From Microbacter sp. GSS18 (GTDB taxonomy: Bacteria; Actinomycetota; Actinomycetes; Actinomycetales; Microbacteriaceae), in the NCBI GenBank assembly GCA_029319145.1, contig CP119753.1:3534001-3598000 (forward strand): a stretch of DNA of 64,000 nt, written 5' to 3'. Below the pieces are notes generated by a model that was not told the origin of the DNA, ran no database searches, and was given only the letters and a program-made list of their open reading frames with translations. Position numbers and translations under genes: made by a program. Shown one piece after another: positions 37,865 to 46,000 of the stretch. Each line of letters opens with the position of its first letter. Positions within the stretch are counted from its first letter, which is position 1.

Positions 37865-39373
37865 ATGACACTCATCGCCGACGGCACACAGGCCGCCTCC
37901 CTGCTCGAAACCCGCGACCCGCGCGACGGTGCGGTCATCGCGACCTACCCCATCGCGTCGGAAGCAGACGTCGACGCCACCGTCGCCCGCGCCCGAGAGG
38001 CCGCCGCGTGGTGGCACGCGCAGGGCTTCGCGGGGCGCAAGCGCCATCTGCAGGCCTGGAAGACCGAGATCGCGAACGGAGCCCGCGAGTTCGCCGCCGT
38101 CATCTCGCGCGAGACCGGCAAGACCCCGGACGACGGGCTGCTCGAGGTCATCCTCACGCTCACCCACCTCGACTGGGCGTCCAAGAACGCCCACAAGGTG
38201 CTCAAGCGCCGCAAGGTGAAGTCGGGCCTGGCCAGCTACAACCAGTCGGCGTCGGTCGGCTACGAGCCGTACGGCGTCGTGGGTGTGATCGGGCCGTGGA
38301 ACTACCCCTTTTACACTCCCATGGGCTCGATCTCGTACGCGCTGTCGGCCGGCAACGCGGTGGTGTTCAAGCCGAGCGAGCTCACGCCCGCGACGGCGCA
38401 GTGGATGGCGGATGCGTGGAGCCGCGCCGTTCCCGAGCAGCCCGTGTTCCAGGCGCTGATCGGCGACGGGTCGACCGGTCACGCCCTGGCGCTCTCGGGC
38501 GTCGACAAGATCGCGTTCACCGGGTCGCCGGGCACGGCCCGCCGCGTCATGGCCGCGTGCGCCCAGAACCTCACGCCGATCGTCGTCGAGGCCGGCGGCA
38601 AGGACGCGATGATCGTCGCGGCGGATGCCGACATCGACGCCGCCGTGTCGTTCGCCGTCTTCGGCGGCATGGGCAACGCCGGGCAGACGTGCGTGGGCGT
38701 GGAGCGCGTGTACGTCGACGAGAAGATCGCCGACGACTTCACCGCCAAGCTCGTCGCGGCCGCGCAGAAGCTCGTGCCCGGACCGGATGCGACCTCCAGC
38801 TACGGGCCGATGACGCTCGACAAGCAGGGCGCGATCATCTCGGGTCACATCGAGGACGCCATCGCGCGCGGCGGCACGGCGGTCCTCGGCGGGCCGGAGT
38901 CGGTCGGCGACGGCTACGTCCACCCCGTCGTCATCTGCGAGGTGCCCGAGGACGCCGCGGCGGTGCGCGAGGAGACGTTCGGGCCCGTCCTGGTGGTCAA
39001 CCGGGTCTCGGGGATCGACGAGGCCATCGAGCGGGCGAATGCCACGTCGTACGGGCTGGGGGCCTCGGTCTTCACCAGGAACCTCGCCCGGGGTCGTGCG
39101 GTCGCCGAGCGGCTGCGCGCCGGCGCGGTCACCGTCAACTCGGTGCTCGGGTTCGCCGGCATCCCGGGACTGCCGTTCGGCGGGCGCGGCGACAGCGGGT
39201 TCGGCCGCATCCACGGTGCCGACGGGCTGCGCGAGTTCAGCGTCGCGAAGTCGGTCGCCGTGCAGACCAGCAAGCCCATGCTCGACCTTCTGACGATCGA
39301 CCGGTCCGAGCGCGACATGCACATGTCCGAGAAGATGCTCGCCATGCTGCACGGCGGCAAGAAGAAGAGCTGA
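37865..39373 (+). CDS. Aldehyde dehydrogenase (NAD(P)-dependent)
   Basis: A 502-residue ALDH. Catalytic C276 (GNAGQTCVGVE), E242 (VEAGGKD), N146 (GPWNYPF) and K169 (VFKPSEL) are all present. The C-terminal extension (last 35 residues, ending HGGKKKS) is basic. It likely oxidises fatty or other aldehydes to acids, feeding the acyl-CoA synthetase at 40741. It has its own promoter with a TetR-type operator and ends 8 bp before the convergent tandem TetR gene. Confidence 0.9.
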   Translation: MTLIADGTQAASLLETRDPRDGAVIATYPIASEADVDATVARAREAAAWWHAQGFAGRKRHLQAWKTEIANGAREFAAVISRETGKTPDDGLLEVILTLTHLDWASKNAHKVLKRRKVKSGLASYNQSASVGYEPYGVVGVIGPWNYPFYTPMGSISYALSAGNAVVFKPSELTPATAQWMADAWSRAVPEQPVFQALIGDGSTGHALALSGVDKIAFTGSPGTARRVMAACAQNLTPIVVEAGGKDAMIVAADADIDAAVSFAVFGGMGNAGQTCVGVERVYVDEKIADDFTAKLVAAAQKLVPGPDATSSYGPMTLDKQGAIISGHIEDAIARGGTAVLGGPESVGDGYVHPVVICEVPEDAAAVREETFGPVLVVNRVSGIDEAIERANATSYGLGASVFTRNLARGRAVAERLRAGAVTVNSVLGFAGIPGLPFGGRGDSGFGRIHGADGLREFSVAKSVAVQTSKPMLDLLTIDRSERDMHMSEKMLAMLHGGKKKS

Positions 39374-39381
39374 GGCGCTTC

Positions 39382-40593
39382 TCAGTCCACACCGAGGGAC
39401 GCGCGCACCAGGGTGCTCACCCGTGCGCGCGTCTTCGGTGCGCCGTCGAAGCGAACCGTGCGTCCCACGTCCACCACGATCGTGAGTCCGGCGTGGACCA
39501 GGAAGCGGGCCGCGCTCGGCGTGAGCGTCGGGCGCACGGCCTGCAGCAGCCCCACCCACTCGTCGACGTGGTCGCGCTGGATCGCCTGGAGGCGCGTCCG
39601 GTCGACCTTGTCGAGGGCACCCACGTCCGAGAAGTAGACGCTCACCAGTTCGTGGTGCACGAAGCTGTAGTCGACGTACGCATCCACCAGGCTTCGCAGG
39701 GCCTCGTCCGCTGATGCCGCCGAGGCCAGCGCGCCGGCCGTAGTGGCGCTGAGCCGCTCTGCGGCGCGCACGCACGCCTCGAGGAGGATCTCGGACTTGC
39801 TGGCGAAGTGACGGTAGAACCCCGAGGCGGTGATGCCGACGGCGGCGCTGATGTCCTCGACCGAGGTCTCGTGGTAGCCGCGGTGGTAGAACAGCGAGAT
39901 CGACTCGCGGATCATCGTCTCGCGCTTGGCGGAGCTCGTCAGCCCGGTCTCGGGGACGAACGGGCTCGACGCCGCCGGCGGCAGGGTGACCTCGAGGATG
40001 CGGTCGGCGCTGGCGATGAGCAGCTCGGTCATCGGCTTCTGCGCCATCGTCGTGTGATGAGCCGTGATGCTCGCGATCGCGCTCAGTGCGGCGCTCGCGA
40101 GCATGTCGGCATCCGCCTCGTCGAGCTCGGGACGCAGCATCTGCAGCGGTCGGCGAACGCGGGCCCGCAGCTCCGAGAACTCGGCGCGCAGGCGGTCGCG
40201 TTCGGGGCGTTCGAGGTAGCGGCCCTCCCACCGGTACAGGCCGCCGGTGAGCCGGTTCTCGTTCGTCTTGGCGATGATCGCGGCGAACAGGGCGTCGAGG
40301 CGCTCGCGCGCCGTGTCGGGCTCCTCGGGCACCTCGACGGCTTCGGTCGCCTCGAGCAGTCCCTGCGCCAATCGCTGGGTCGCGTCGACGAACAGGGCGT
40401 ACTTGTTCGGGAAATGGCGGTACAGGGCCGGTGCCGAGATCCCCACGGCGTCGGCGACGTCGCTCAGGCTGACCTGGTGATAGCCGCGCTCCGAGAAGGC
40501 CAGCGCCGCCGCCATGGCGATCTGCTGGCGTCGATCCTTCGGTCGCGTTCGGGTCGGGGCGGCCGGCGCAGACTGCGCGCTTGTCGGTGCCAT
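39382..40593 (-). CDS. Tandem (double) TetR-family regulator
   Basis: A 403-residue protein with two complete TetR units. HTH 1 is at about 20-66 (VSLSDVADAVGISAPALYRH) and its ligand domain runs to 205; HTH 2 is at about 222-270 (ETSVEDISAAVGITASGFYR) with its own ligand domain to the end. Usual TetR proteins are about 200 residues and dimerise, so this one may bind DNA as a monomer or as a dimer with four HTHs. A 16-bp site lies in its own promoter and similar sites lie before the aldehyde and acyl-CoA dehydrogenase genes. The ligand is probably an acyl-CoA. Confidence 0.9.
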   Translation of the reverse strand: MAPTSAQSAPAAPTRTRPKDRRQQIAMAAALAFSERGYHQVSLSDVADAVGISAPALYRHFPNKYALFVDATQRLAQGLLEATEAVEVPEEPDTARERLDALFAAIIAKTNENRLTGGLYRWEGRYLERPERDRLRAEFSELRARVRRPLQMLRPELDEADADMLASAALSAIASITAHHTTMAQKPMTELLIASADRILEVTLPPAASSPFVPETGLTSSAKRETMIRESISLFYHRGYHETSVEDISAAVGITASGFYRHFASKSEILLEACVRAAERLSATTAGALASAASADEALRSLVDAYVDYSFVHHELVSVYFSDVGALDKVDRTRLQAIQRDHVDEWVGLLQAVRPTLTPSAARFLVHAGLTIVVDVGRTVRFDGAPKTRARVSTLVRASLGVD

Positions 40594-40599
40594 TCGATC

Positions 40600-40605
40600 A
40601 GCGTA
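40600..40605 (-). promoter_or_regulatory. -10 hexamer of the leaderless tandem-TetR promoter
   Basis: TACGCT on the reverse strand, 6 nt before ATG 40593. The operator at 40630-40645 lies just upstream of the expected -35. Confidence 0.5.
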
Positions 40606-40629
40606 CTCCCGTCCCGCCTCTGCGGGCTT

Positions 40630-40645
40630 GTGAATTGAAATTAAC
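40630..40645. promoter_or_regulatory. TetR-type operator 2 (GTGAATtgaaATTAAC)
   Basis: Matches operator 1 in both half-sites apart from one base. It sits between the divergent tandem TetR and acyl-CoA synthetase promoters and could control both. Confidence 0.7.
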
Positions 40646-40652
40646 AAAAGTC

Positions 40653-40681
40653 GTGACATCCGCCCGGTCGCGGGTCATAAT
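40653..40681 (+). promoter_or_regulatory. Promoter of the acyl-CoA synthetase gene
   Basis: GTGACA (40653-40658), 17 bp, CATAAT (40676-40681), 7 bp downstream of operator 2. Confidence 0.6.
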
Positions 40682-40740
40682 CGAAGAACCCCCGCGCACC
40701 AACGGTCGGTGCGATACAGCGTTGTACGAAGGGAAGACCG

Positions 40741-42318
40741 ATGAGTCTCGACACCCCGATCATCCCGGCGGCCTCCCGCCGCAACCACTGGATGGCCCAG
40801 ATCGCCACCCATGCCGTGAACAAGCCCGACGCCGTGGCGTTCCGCCACCTGGGCGCCGACACGACGTGGGGGCAGCTCCAGGACCGCGTCACGTCGCTGG
40901 CCGCGGCGCTCGCGCGTCGTGGCGTGGGCTTCGGAGACCGCGTGCTCATGCTCACGCTCAACAGCCCCGCCGTCGTGGAGTCGGTGTTCGCCATCAACAC
41001 GCTCGGCGCGATGGCCGTCCCGATCAACATCCGCCTCACGCCGCCCGAGATCGCCTACATCGTCGACGACGCCGATGCCGACATCCTCATCGTGGATGCG
41101 CCGCTCGCGCCGCTGGTGGGGGCGGTTTCGCAGTTCACTTCGCGCGTCGAGCGCGTCCTCGTCCTCGGTGAGGCCGCCGGCGAGGGTCAGGAGGCCACCG
41201 AGGCGCTCATCGCCGAGGACCCGGACGGCTTCGAGGCGCCGGACGTGCCCGAGGAGACCACGGCACTCATCATGTACACGTCGGGCACGACCGGGCGCCC
41301 CAAGGGTGCGATGCTCGACCACAACAACATGCTCGCGCAGGCGGTCACGTGCATCCGCGCGAACGGCATCGTCGACGAGACCGACATCGCGTATCTGACG
41401 GCACCGCTGTTCCACATCGCCGGGCTCGGCTCGATCGCCCCCAACTTCGTGCTCGGCATCAAGACCGTCTTCCATCCGCTCGGCGCCTTCGATCCTGCGG
41501 CGCTCGTCGACGCGTGGGAGGCCGAGCGGGCGACCATCGTCTTCAACGTCCCGCAGCAGTGGCAGGCGATCTGCGCCCTGCCGGGCATCAAGGACCGCGA
41601 CCTCGACCTGCGCATCATCAGCTGGGGAGCCGCTCCCGCCACCGACACGCTCCTGCGCACGATGGAGGACACCTTCCCCGACGCCATGAACGTGGCCGTG
41701 TTCGGGCAGACCGAGATGTCGCCCATCACATGCGTCCTGCGCGGCGAGGACTCGCTGCGCAAGCTCGGATCGGTGGGCCGGCCCATCCCGAACATCATGT
41801 ACCGCGTCGTCGACGACGATATGAACGACGTCGCCGTCGGCCAGGTCGGCGAGATCATCTACCGCGGGCCGACGATGATGAGCGGCTACTGGCGCAAGCC
41901 CGAAGAGACGGCCAAGGCGTTCGAGGGCGGCTGGTTCCACTCCGGCGATCTGGTGCGCCAGGACGCGCAGGGCTTCGTGTGGGTCGTCGACCGCAAGAAG
42001 GACATGATCATCTCGGGCGGCGAGAACATCTACTGCGCCGAGGTCGAGAACGCCGTGGCGGCGCACCCGTCGGTGCTCGAGGTCGCGATCTACGGTCGTG
42101 CCGACGAGAAGTGGGGCGAGGTTCCCGTGGCAGCGGTCTCGCTGGTGCCGGGGCATCACCTCACCAGCGCCGGGCTGTCGGAGTTCCTCGACGGCTCCCT
42201 CGCGCGGTTCAAGCAGCCCAAGGACGTCGTCATCCTCGAGGCGCTGCCGCGCAACGCCGCCGGCAAGGTCAACAAGGTCGCGCTGCGCCAGGACGACCCC
42301 GTTCCCGCGAGCGTCTGA
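40741..42318 (+). CDS. Fatty-acyl-CoA synthetase (AMP-forming)
   Basis: A 525-residue ANL ligase. The P-loop is MYTSGTTGRPKGAML, the A5-type motif is FGQTEMSPITCV, the hinge is DRKKDMIISGGENIYCAEVE and the catalytic Lys is in PRNAAGKVNKV. It activates a carboxylic acid, probably a medium- or long-chain fatty acid, to the CoA thioester. It shares a control region with the tandem TetR gene, and its stop codon overlaps the next start (TGATG), so it is cotranscribed with the dehydrogenase fusion. Confidence 0.9.
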   Translation: MSLDTPIIPAASRRNHWMAQIATHAVNKPDAVAFRHLGADTTWGQLQDRVTSLAAALARRGVGFGDRVLMLTLNSPAVVESVFAINTLGAMAVPINIRLTPPEIAYIVDDADADILIVDAPLAPLVGAVSQFTSRVERVLVLGEAAGEGQEATEALIAEDPDGFEAPDVPEETTALIMYTSGTTGRPKGAMLDHNNMLAQAVTCIRANGIVDETDIAYLTAPLFHIAGLGSIAPNFVLGIKTVFHPLGAFDPAALVDAWEAERATIVFNVPQQWQAICALPGIKDRDLDLRIISWGAAPATDTLLRTMEDTFPDAMNVAVFGQTEMSPITCVLRGEDSLRKLGSVGRPIPNIMYRVVDDDMNDVAVGQVGEIIYRGPTMMSGYWRKPEETAKAFEGGWFHSGDLVRQDAQGFVWVVDRKKDMIISGGENIYCAEVENAVAAHPSVLEVAIYGRADEKWGEVPVAAVSLVPGHHLTSAGLSEFLDGSLARFKQPKDVVILEALPRNAAGKVNKVALRQDDPVPASV

Positions 42319-43934
42319 TGCCGGATGCGCTGGCCGCGGTCGTCGACGGCCGCGGCCGAGCGCCCGTGCGCGCCCGCGTGCACCTCGATGCGCTGCGGGA
42401 CGACGAGGTCCTCGTCGAGATCGCCGCGTCGGGCGTGTGCCACACCGATCTCACAGCGATCGACGGCGGCGTGCCGTTCGCCTACCCGGCGGTGTTCGGA
42501 CACGAAGGTGCGGGGACGGTGACCGCGGTCGGCGCGAACGTCGACCATGTCGCACGCGGCGATCGCGTGGTGCTCACGTTCGACGCGTGCGGCCGCTGCC
42601 GGTCGTGCCGGGAGGGCCACCCCGCCTACTGCCGGGACTTCGCGAGCCGCAACTACCGGGGAACCCGCCCCGACGGTTCCAGCACGGTACGCGATACCGC
42701 CGGCGCCCCGATCGGAGCCTCGTGGATGGCGCAGTCCTCGTGGGCGACGCGGGCGATCGCGCGTGCGACGAACGTCGTCCCCATCGGCGACGACATCCCG
42801 TTCGCGCTCGCAGCCCCGCTCGGATGCGGTGTGCTCACGGGCGCCGGAACGGTCCTGAACGTCCTGAGGCCGACCGCCGAGGACCGTCTGCTCGTCATCG
42901 GCGCCGGCACCGTCGGGCTCTCGGCGCTCATGGCCGCGCGTGCCGTCGGCTGCGCGGGCGTGACCGTCGTGGAGCCGGATCCGGCGCGGCGCCGGCTCGC
43001 CTTGGGGCTCGGCGCCGAGAAGGTCGTGACTCCCGACGACTTCGTTCCCGATGACGTCCGGCACGACCTGGCGATCGACACGGTCGGCACCCAGCGCGCA
43101 TTGGATGCCGCGCTGGGCTCGCTCCGGACCCCCGGAACGTGCGCCACCGTGGCGCTGCGCCGCGGGGCCAACCCGGTGACGATCAGCCAGACCGCCATGC
43201 TGTGGGGGCGCACGCTGACCGGTGTCATCGAGGGCGATGCGGTGCCGGCAACCGGCATCCCGCAGCTGATCGCGCTGTGGCGCGCCGGGCTGTTCCCGCT
43301 CGAGAAGCTCGTGACGTTGTACCCGTTCGCCGATCTCGACGAGGCCGTGCGGGCGGCGCGGACCGGAGCGGCGGTCAAGGCCGTCCTCGTCATGGGGCCG
43401 GACTCGCGTGGGCCGGCCGAACCGGTCGCGACGACCGCGGGCTCGGCGGTCGAACGCGTGCGGACGATCCTCGCCGAGCGCAGCGGAGACGCCGAGGAGC
43501 TCGCGACGCTGTGGGACATCCTCCCGGCCGTTCGCGCAGCGGACCTGACCGGACTGTGGCGGGGGACCGGCATCGACACCGGCCACCCCACGCAGCAGGT
43601 GCTCGAGCGGTCCGGCTGGTTCGGCAAGAACTTCGTCGACGCCGAGCACGTGCAGCCGATCGTGTGCCGCGACGACGCCGGTGAGCTGTACGCCGATGTC
43701 CGGCTCGCCGGCGATGCGGGAGCATGGCTCGCCGACGCCTCACACCGCGGCAAGGTCACCGCGACGATGGCGTACGACAACAAGCCCATCCACGATCACT
43801 TCGTGCGCGTCGACGAGCACACGCTGCTCGGCGTGATGGCCGGCCGCGGCACGCTCGACCACGGGCTGCCGTACTACTTCGTCCTCGAGCGCGAGCCCGG
43901 CGAGTTCGGCGCCCTCCCCGAGCGCGGCGCCTGA
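42318..43934 (+). CDS. Zn alcohol dehydrogenase fused to GXWXG-DUF4334 domains
   Basis: A 538-residue fusion. Residues 1-360 are a medium-chain dehydrogenase with catalytic zinc ligands C41 (GVCHTD), H62 (GHEG) and C170, structural zinc cysteines 91/94/97/105 and an NAD site (VIGAGTVGLSALMAAR). Residues 398-528 are a GXWXG domain (LTGLWRGTG, GxWxG at 412-416, then LERSGWFGKNFVD) and DUF4334 (MAYDNKPIHDHFVRVDEHTL). The two parts are normally separate proteins. It should oxidise an alcohol whose aldehyde goes to the ALDH at 37865; the C-terminal part may bind a hydrophobic product. Start overlaps the acyl-CoA synthetase stop. Confidence 0.85.
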   Translation: MPDALAAVVDGRGRAPVRARVHLDALRDDEVLVEIAASGVCHTDLTAIDGGVPFAYPAVFGHEGAGTVTAVGANVDHVARGDRVVLTFDACGRCRSCREGHPAYCRDFASRNYRGTRPDGSSTVRDTAGAPIGASWMAQSSWATRAIARATNVVPIGDDIPFALAAPLGCGVLTGAGTVLNVLRPTAEDRLLVIGAGTVGLSALMAARAVGCAGVTVVEPDPARRRLALGLGAEKVVTPDDFVPDDVRHDLAIDTVGTQRALDAALGSLRTPGTCATVALRRGANPVTISQTAMLWGRTLTGVIEGDAVPATGIPQLIALWRAGLFPLEKLVTLYPFADLDEAVRAARTGAAVKAVLVMGPDSRGPAEPVATTAGSAVERVRTILAERSGDAEELATLWDILPAVRAADLTGLWRGTGIDTGHPTQQVLERSGWFGKNFVDAEHVQPIVCRDDAGELYADVRLAGDAGAWLADASHRGKVTATMAYDNKPIHDHFVRVDEHTLLGVMAGRGTLDHGLPYYFVLEREPGEFGALPERGA

Positions 43935-43967
43935 CCCCGCGCGCCAGGCGCCGGCCCCGTCGCAGCG

Positions 43968-44195
43968 AAGGTGGCGCGTGTGGTCGCCTGATCGCTGGGG
44001 ATGCGGCGGGTGCTGCCACTTCTGGGGAGTGAGGGTCGAGTCCATCCTGTGAAGGTGGCGCGTGTGGTCGCCTGGCTGCTGGGGATGTGGCATGTGCTGC
44101 CACCTCTGGCGGCCAGGCTCGAGTGCGCGCTGAGTAGGTGGCGCTACGGGTCGCCTGGGGCGTGCGGATGCGGCGACTGCTGCCACCTTCGCGAG
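43968..44195. repeat. Three tandem ~84-bp units, each a foldback element
   Basis: This fills the 303-bp gap between convergent genes. Units begin near 43968, 44052 and 44135 (period 83-84). Each starts AGGTGGCGC, runs through GTCGCCTG and a GGGGATG/GCGGATG core, and ends TGCTGCCAC, so the ends GGTGGC and GCCACC can pair into a long hairpin. Units 1 and 2 are closest; unit 3 has drifted. No coding signal is seen. Confidence 0.7.
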
Positions 44196-44201
44196 GAGGA
44201 A

Positions 44202-44235
44202 CCGGGTGCGCGGGTGGCCCTACCCGCGCACCCGG
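44202..44235 (-). terminator. Terminator after the SDR gene
   Basis: CCGGGTGCGCGGGT (44202-44215) pairs perfectly with the arm at 44222-44235 around a six-base loop, directly after the stop of the reverse-strand operon. Confidence 0.75.
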
Positions 44236-44237
44236 GG

Positions 44238-44981
44238 TCAGGCGCCGCGCAGGCCGTCGCCGGCCCGGTAGACCGCCAGCTGCGGGACGACGGCGTTCCG
44301 CGACAGGCGCGTGATGCTCACTGCGAGCTCGGCGATGTCGTCGGCGCGGATCATCTGCTCGGGTGGGATCTCGCCGTGCTTCCACGCGGCCATGTCGGTG
44401 TCGACGTACCCGGGGCACACCGCGGTTGCCGAGACGCCGTTGCCGGACTCCTCGATGCACAGCGCCTCGCACAGCGACACGACGGCCGCCTTCGTGGCGC
44501 TGTAGGCGGCGAGGTTCGGCTCGGGCACGAGCCCCGCCAGCGACGCGATCGCGATCACGCGCGCTCCCCGCTCGCTGCCGGCCGCCGTGGCCCGCAGGAG
44601 CGGGATCGCGGTCGCCATGAGCGAGAAGGTCCCGCGGACGTTGAGGCTGTAGTGCTTGTCGACGCGGCGCAGCGGAGTCTCGGCGATGGGACTGCCGTGC
44701 CCCATACCGGCGTTGAGCACGAGCGCGTCGAGGCGGCCGTACCGCTCGTCGTGGGCCGCGACGAGTCGGGCGATGTCCTCCTCGTCCGAGGCATCCGCCG
44801 CGACCGTTTCGACGACCGCATCGCGGGAGCGCAGGTCCTCGGCGGCGGCCGCGAGGGACTCGGGCGTGCGCGCCGACAGCGTCAGGGCGTACCCCTCGGC
44901 GGCGAGGGCCCGCGCGATCGCGAGGCCGATGCCGCGCGATCCGCCGGTGATCAGGGCAGCGGGAGCTGAAGCATCCGTCAT
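44238..44981 (-). CDS. Short-chain dehydrogenase/reductase (SDR)
   Basis: A 247-residue classical SDR. Cofactor motif TGGSRGIGLAIARAL, NAG at LVLNAGMGHG and the catalytic YSATKAAVV (Y-x3-K) are intact, with Ser two strands before. It probably reduces or oxidises a 3-hydroxyacyl or similar intermediate. Its start overlaps the stop of the phosphotransferase gene by four bases, so it is the third gene of the ACAD-APH-SDR operon. Confidence 0.88.
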   Translation of the reverse strand: MTDASAPAALITGGSRGIGLAIARALAAEGYALTLSARTPESLAAAAEDLRSRDAVVETVAADASDEEDIARLVAAHDERYGRLDALVLNAGMGHGSPIAETPLRRVDKHYSLNVRGTFSLMATAIPLLRATAAGSERGARVIAIASLAGLVPEPNLAAYSATKAAVVSLCEALCIEESGNGVSATAVCPGYVDTDMAAWKHGEIPPEQMIRADDIAELAVSITRLSRNAVVPQLAVYRAGDGLRGA

Positions 44982-46000
44982 CGTCCGATCCTTTCCAGCC
45001 CCGCCTGCAGCAGGGGGTCCACGGCCTCGCCGATCGAGGCGAAGCCTTCTCCGACGGTCTTGCCCGCGAGGAACCGCTGGTGGATCCCCTCGGCGATCAC
45101 CGCGAGCTTGAAGTAGGCCAGCGCGAGGTAGAAGTCGAGATCGCCGAGGTCGCGTCCCGAGGCATCCGCGTACAGCTCGGCCATGCGCTCGAAGTCGGGC
45201 AGGCCCGCCCGACTGACGTGTTCGACGCCGAGCACCGGCTCGCTGAGCGGGTCGGCGTACACCAGCAGCAGACCGAGGTCGGTGAGCGGGTCGCCGAGGG
45301 TGGCCATCTCCCAGTCGACGACCGCGGCGATGCCGCCGTCCTCGGCGACGAGAACGTTGTCGAGCCGGTAGTCGCCGTGGACGACCGCCTCGCCGGCGCC
45401 GGGGGGGACGGCGTCGGCGAGACGGTCGGCCAGGAGAACAGCGGAAGCGCCGTCGCGAGTCGCGACGCGCTCCCACTGCCCTCGCCATCGCGTCACCTGG
45501 CGGGCTGCGAAGCCCGCCGGCCGGCCGAGGGTCCCCAGACCCACTGCGGCCCGATCGACGCGATGGAGCTCTGCGAGGGTGGACACGAGTTCGCCCACCA
45601 CACGTGACCGCGCCGCAGACGGGAGGGCGCGGGCCTCATCCGCCGAGCGCACCGTGCGGCCCTCGACGTACTCGTAGATCGCGAACGGCACACCCAGCAC
45701 CGCGTCGTCCTCGCACGCGGCGATCGCTCGCGCCACCGGCACGGCGGTGTCGCCCAGGGCGGCGATCACCCGGTGCTCACGGAGCATGTCGTGCGCGCTC
45801 GGCGTCAGCGGACCGAGCGGCGGGCGCCGGAGCACCCACCGCACGGCTCCGTCGGCGAGCTCGTAGGTCAGATTCGACTTGCCGCCCGAGATCGTGCGGA
45901 TCCGCATCCGATCGGTGTCGATCGCGGTGTGCTCGCGCAGCCATGCCTCGAGCTCGTCGCGCAGGATGCCGGGGGGTGTCGTGTCAGCGAGCGAGGTCAT
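44978..46000 (-). CDS. APH-family phosphotransferase (ACAD10/11 kinase-like)
   Basis: A 340-residue aminoglycoside-phosphotransferase-fold kinase. Key motifs are SGGKSNLTYELADG (P-loop region), VVHGDYRLDNVLV (Brenner's HxDxxxxN) and VVDWEMATLGDPLTDLGLLL (DxD metal site). This type (as in mammalian ACAD10/11) phosphorylates 4-hydroxyacyl-CoAs so that a linked acyl-CoA dehydrogenase can eliminate the group. It overlaps the acyl-CoA dehydrogenase gene by 17 bp, which fits that pathway. Confidence 0.85.
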   Translation of the reverse strand: MTSLADTTPPGILRDELEAWLREHTAIDTDRMRIRTISGGKSNLTYELADGAVRWVLRRPPLGPLTPSAHDMLREHRVIAALGDTAVPVARAIAACEDDAVLGVPFAIYEYVEGRTVRSADEARALPSAARSRVVGELVSTLAELHRVDRAAVGLGTLGRPAGFAARQVTRWRGQWERVATRDGASAVLLADRLADAVPPGAGEAVVHGDYRLDNVLVAEDGGIAAVVDWEMATLGDPLTDLGLLLVYADPLSEPVLGVEHVSRAGLPDFERMAELYADASGRDLGDLDFYLALAYFKLAVIAEGIHQRFLAGKTVGEGFASIGEAVDPLLQAGLERIGR

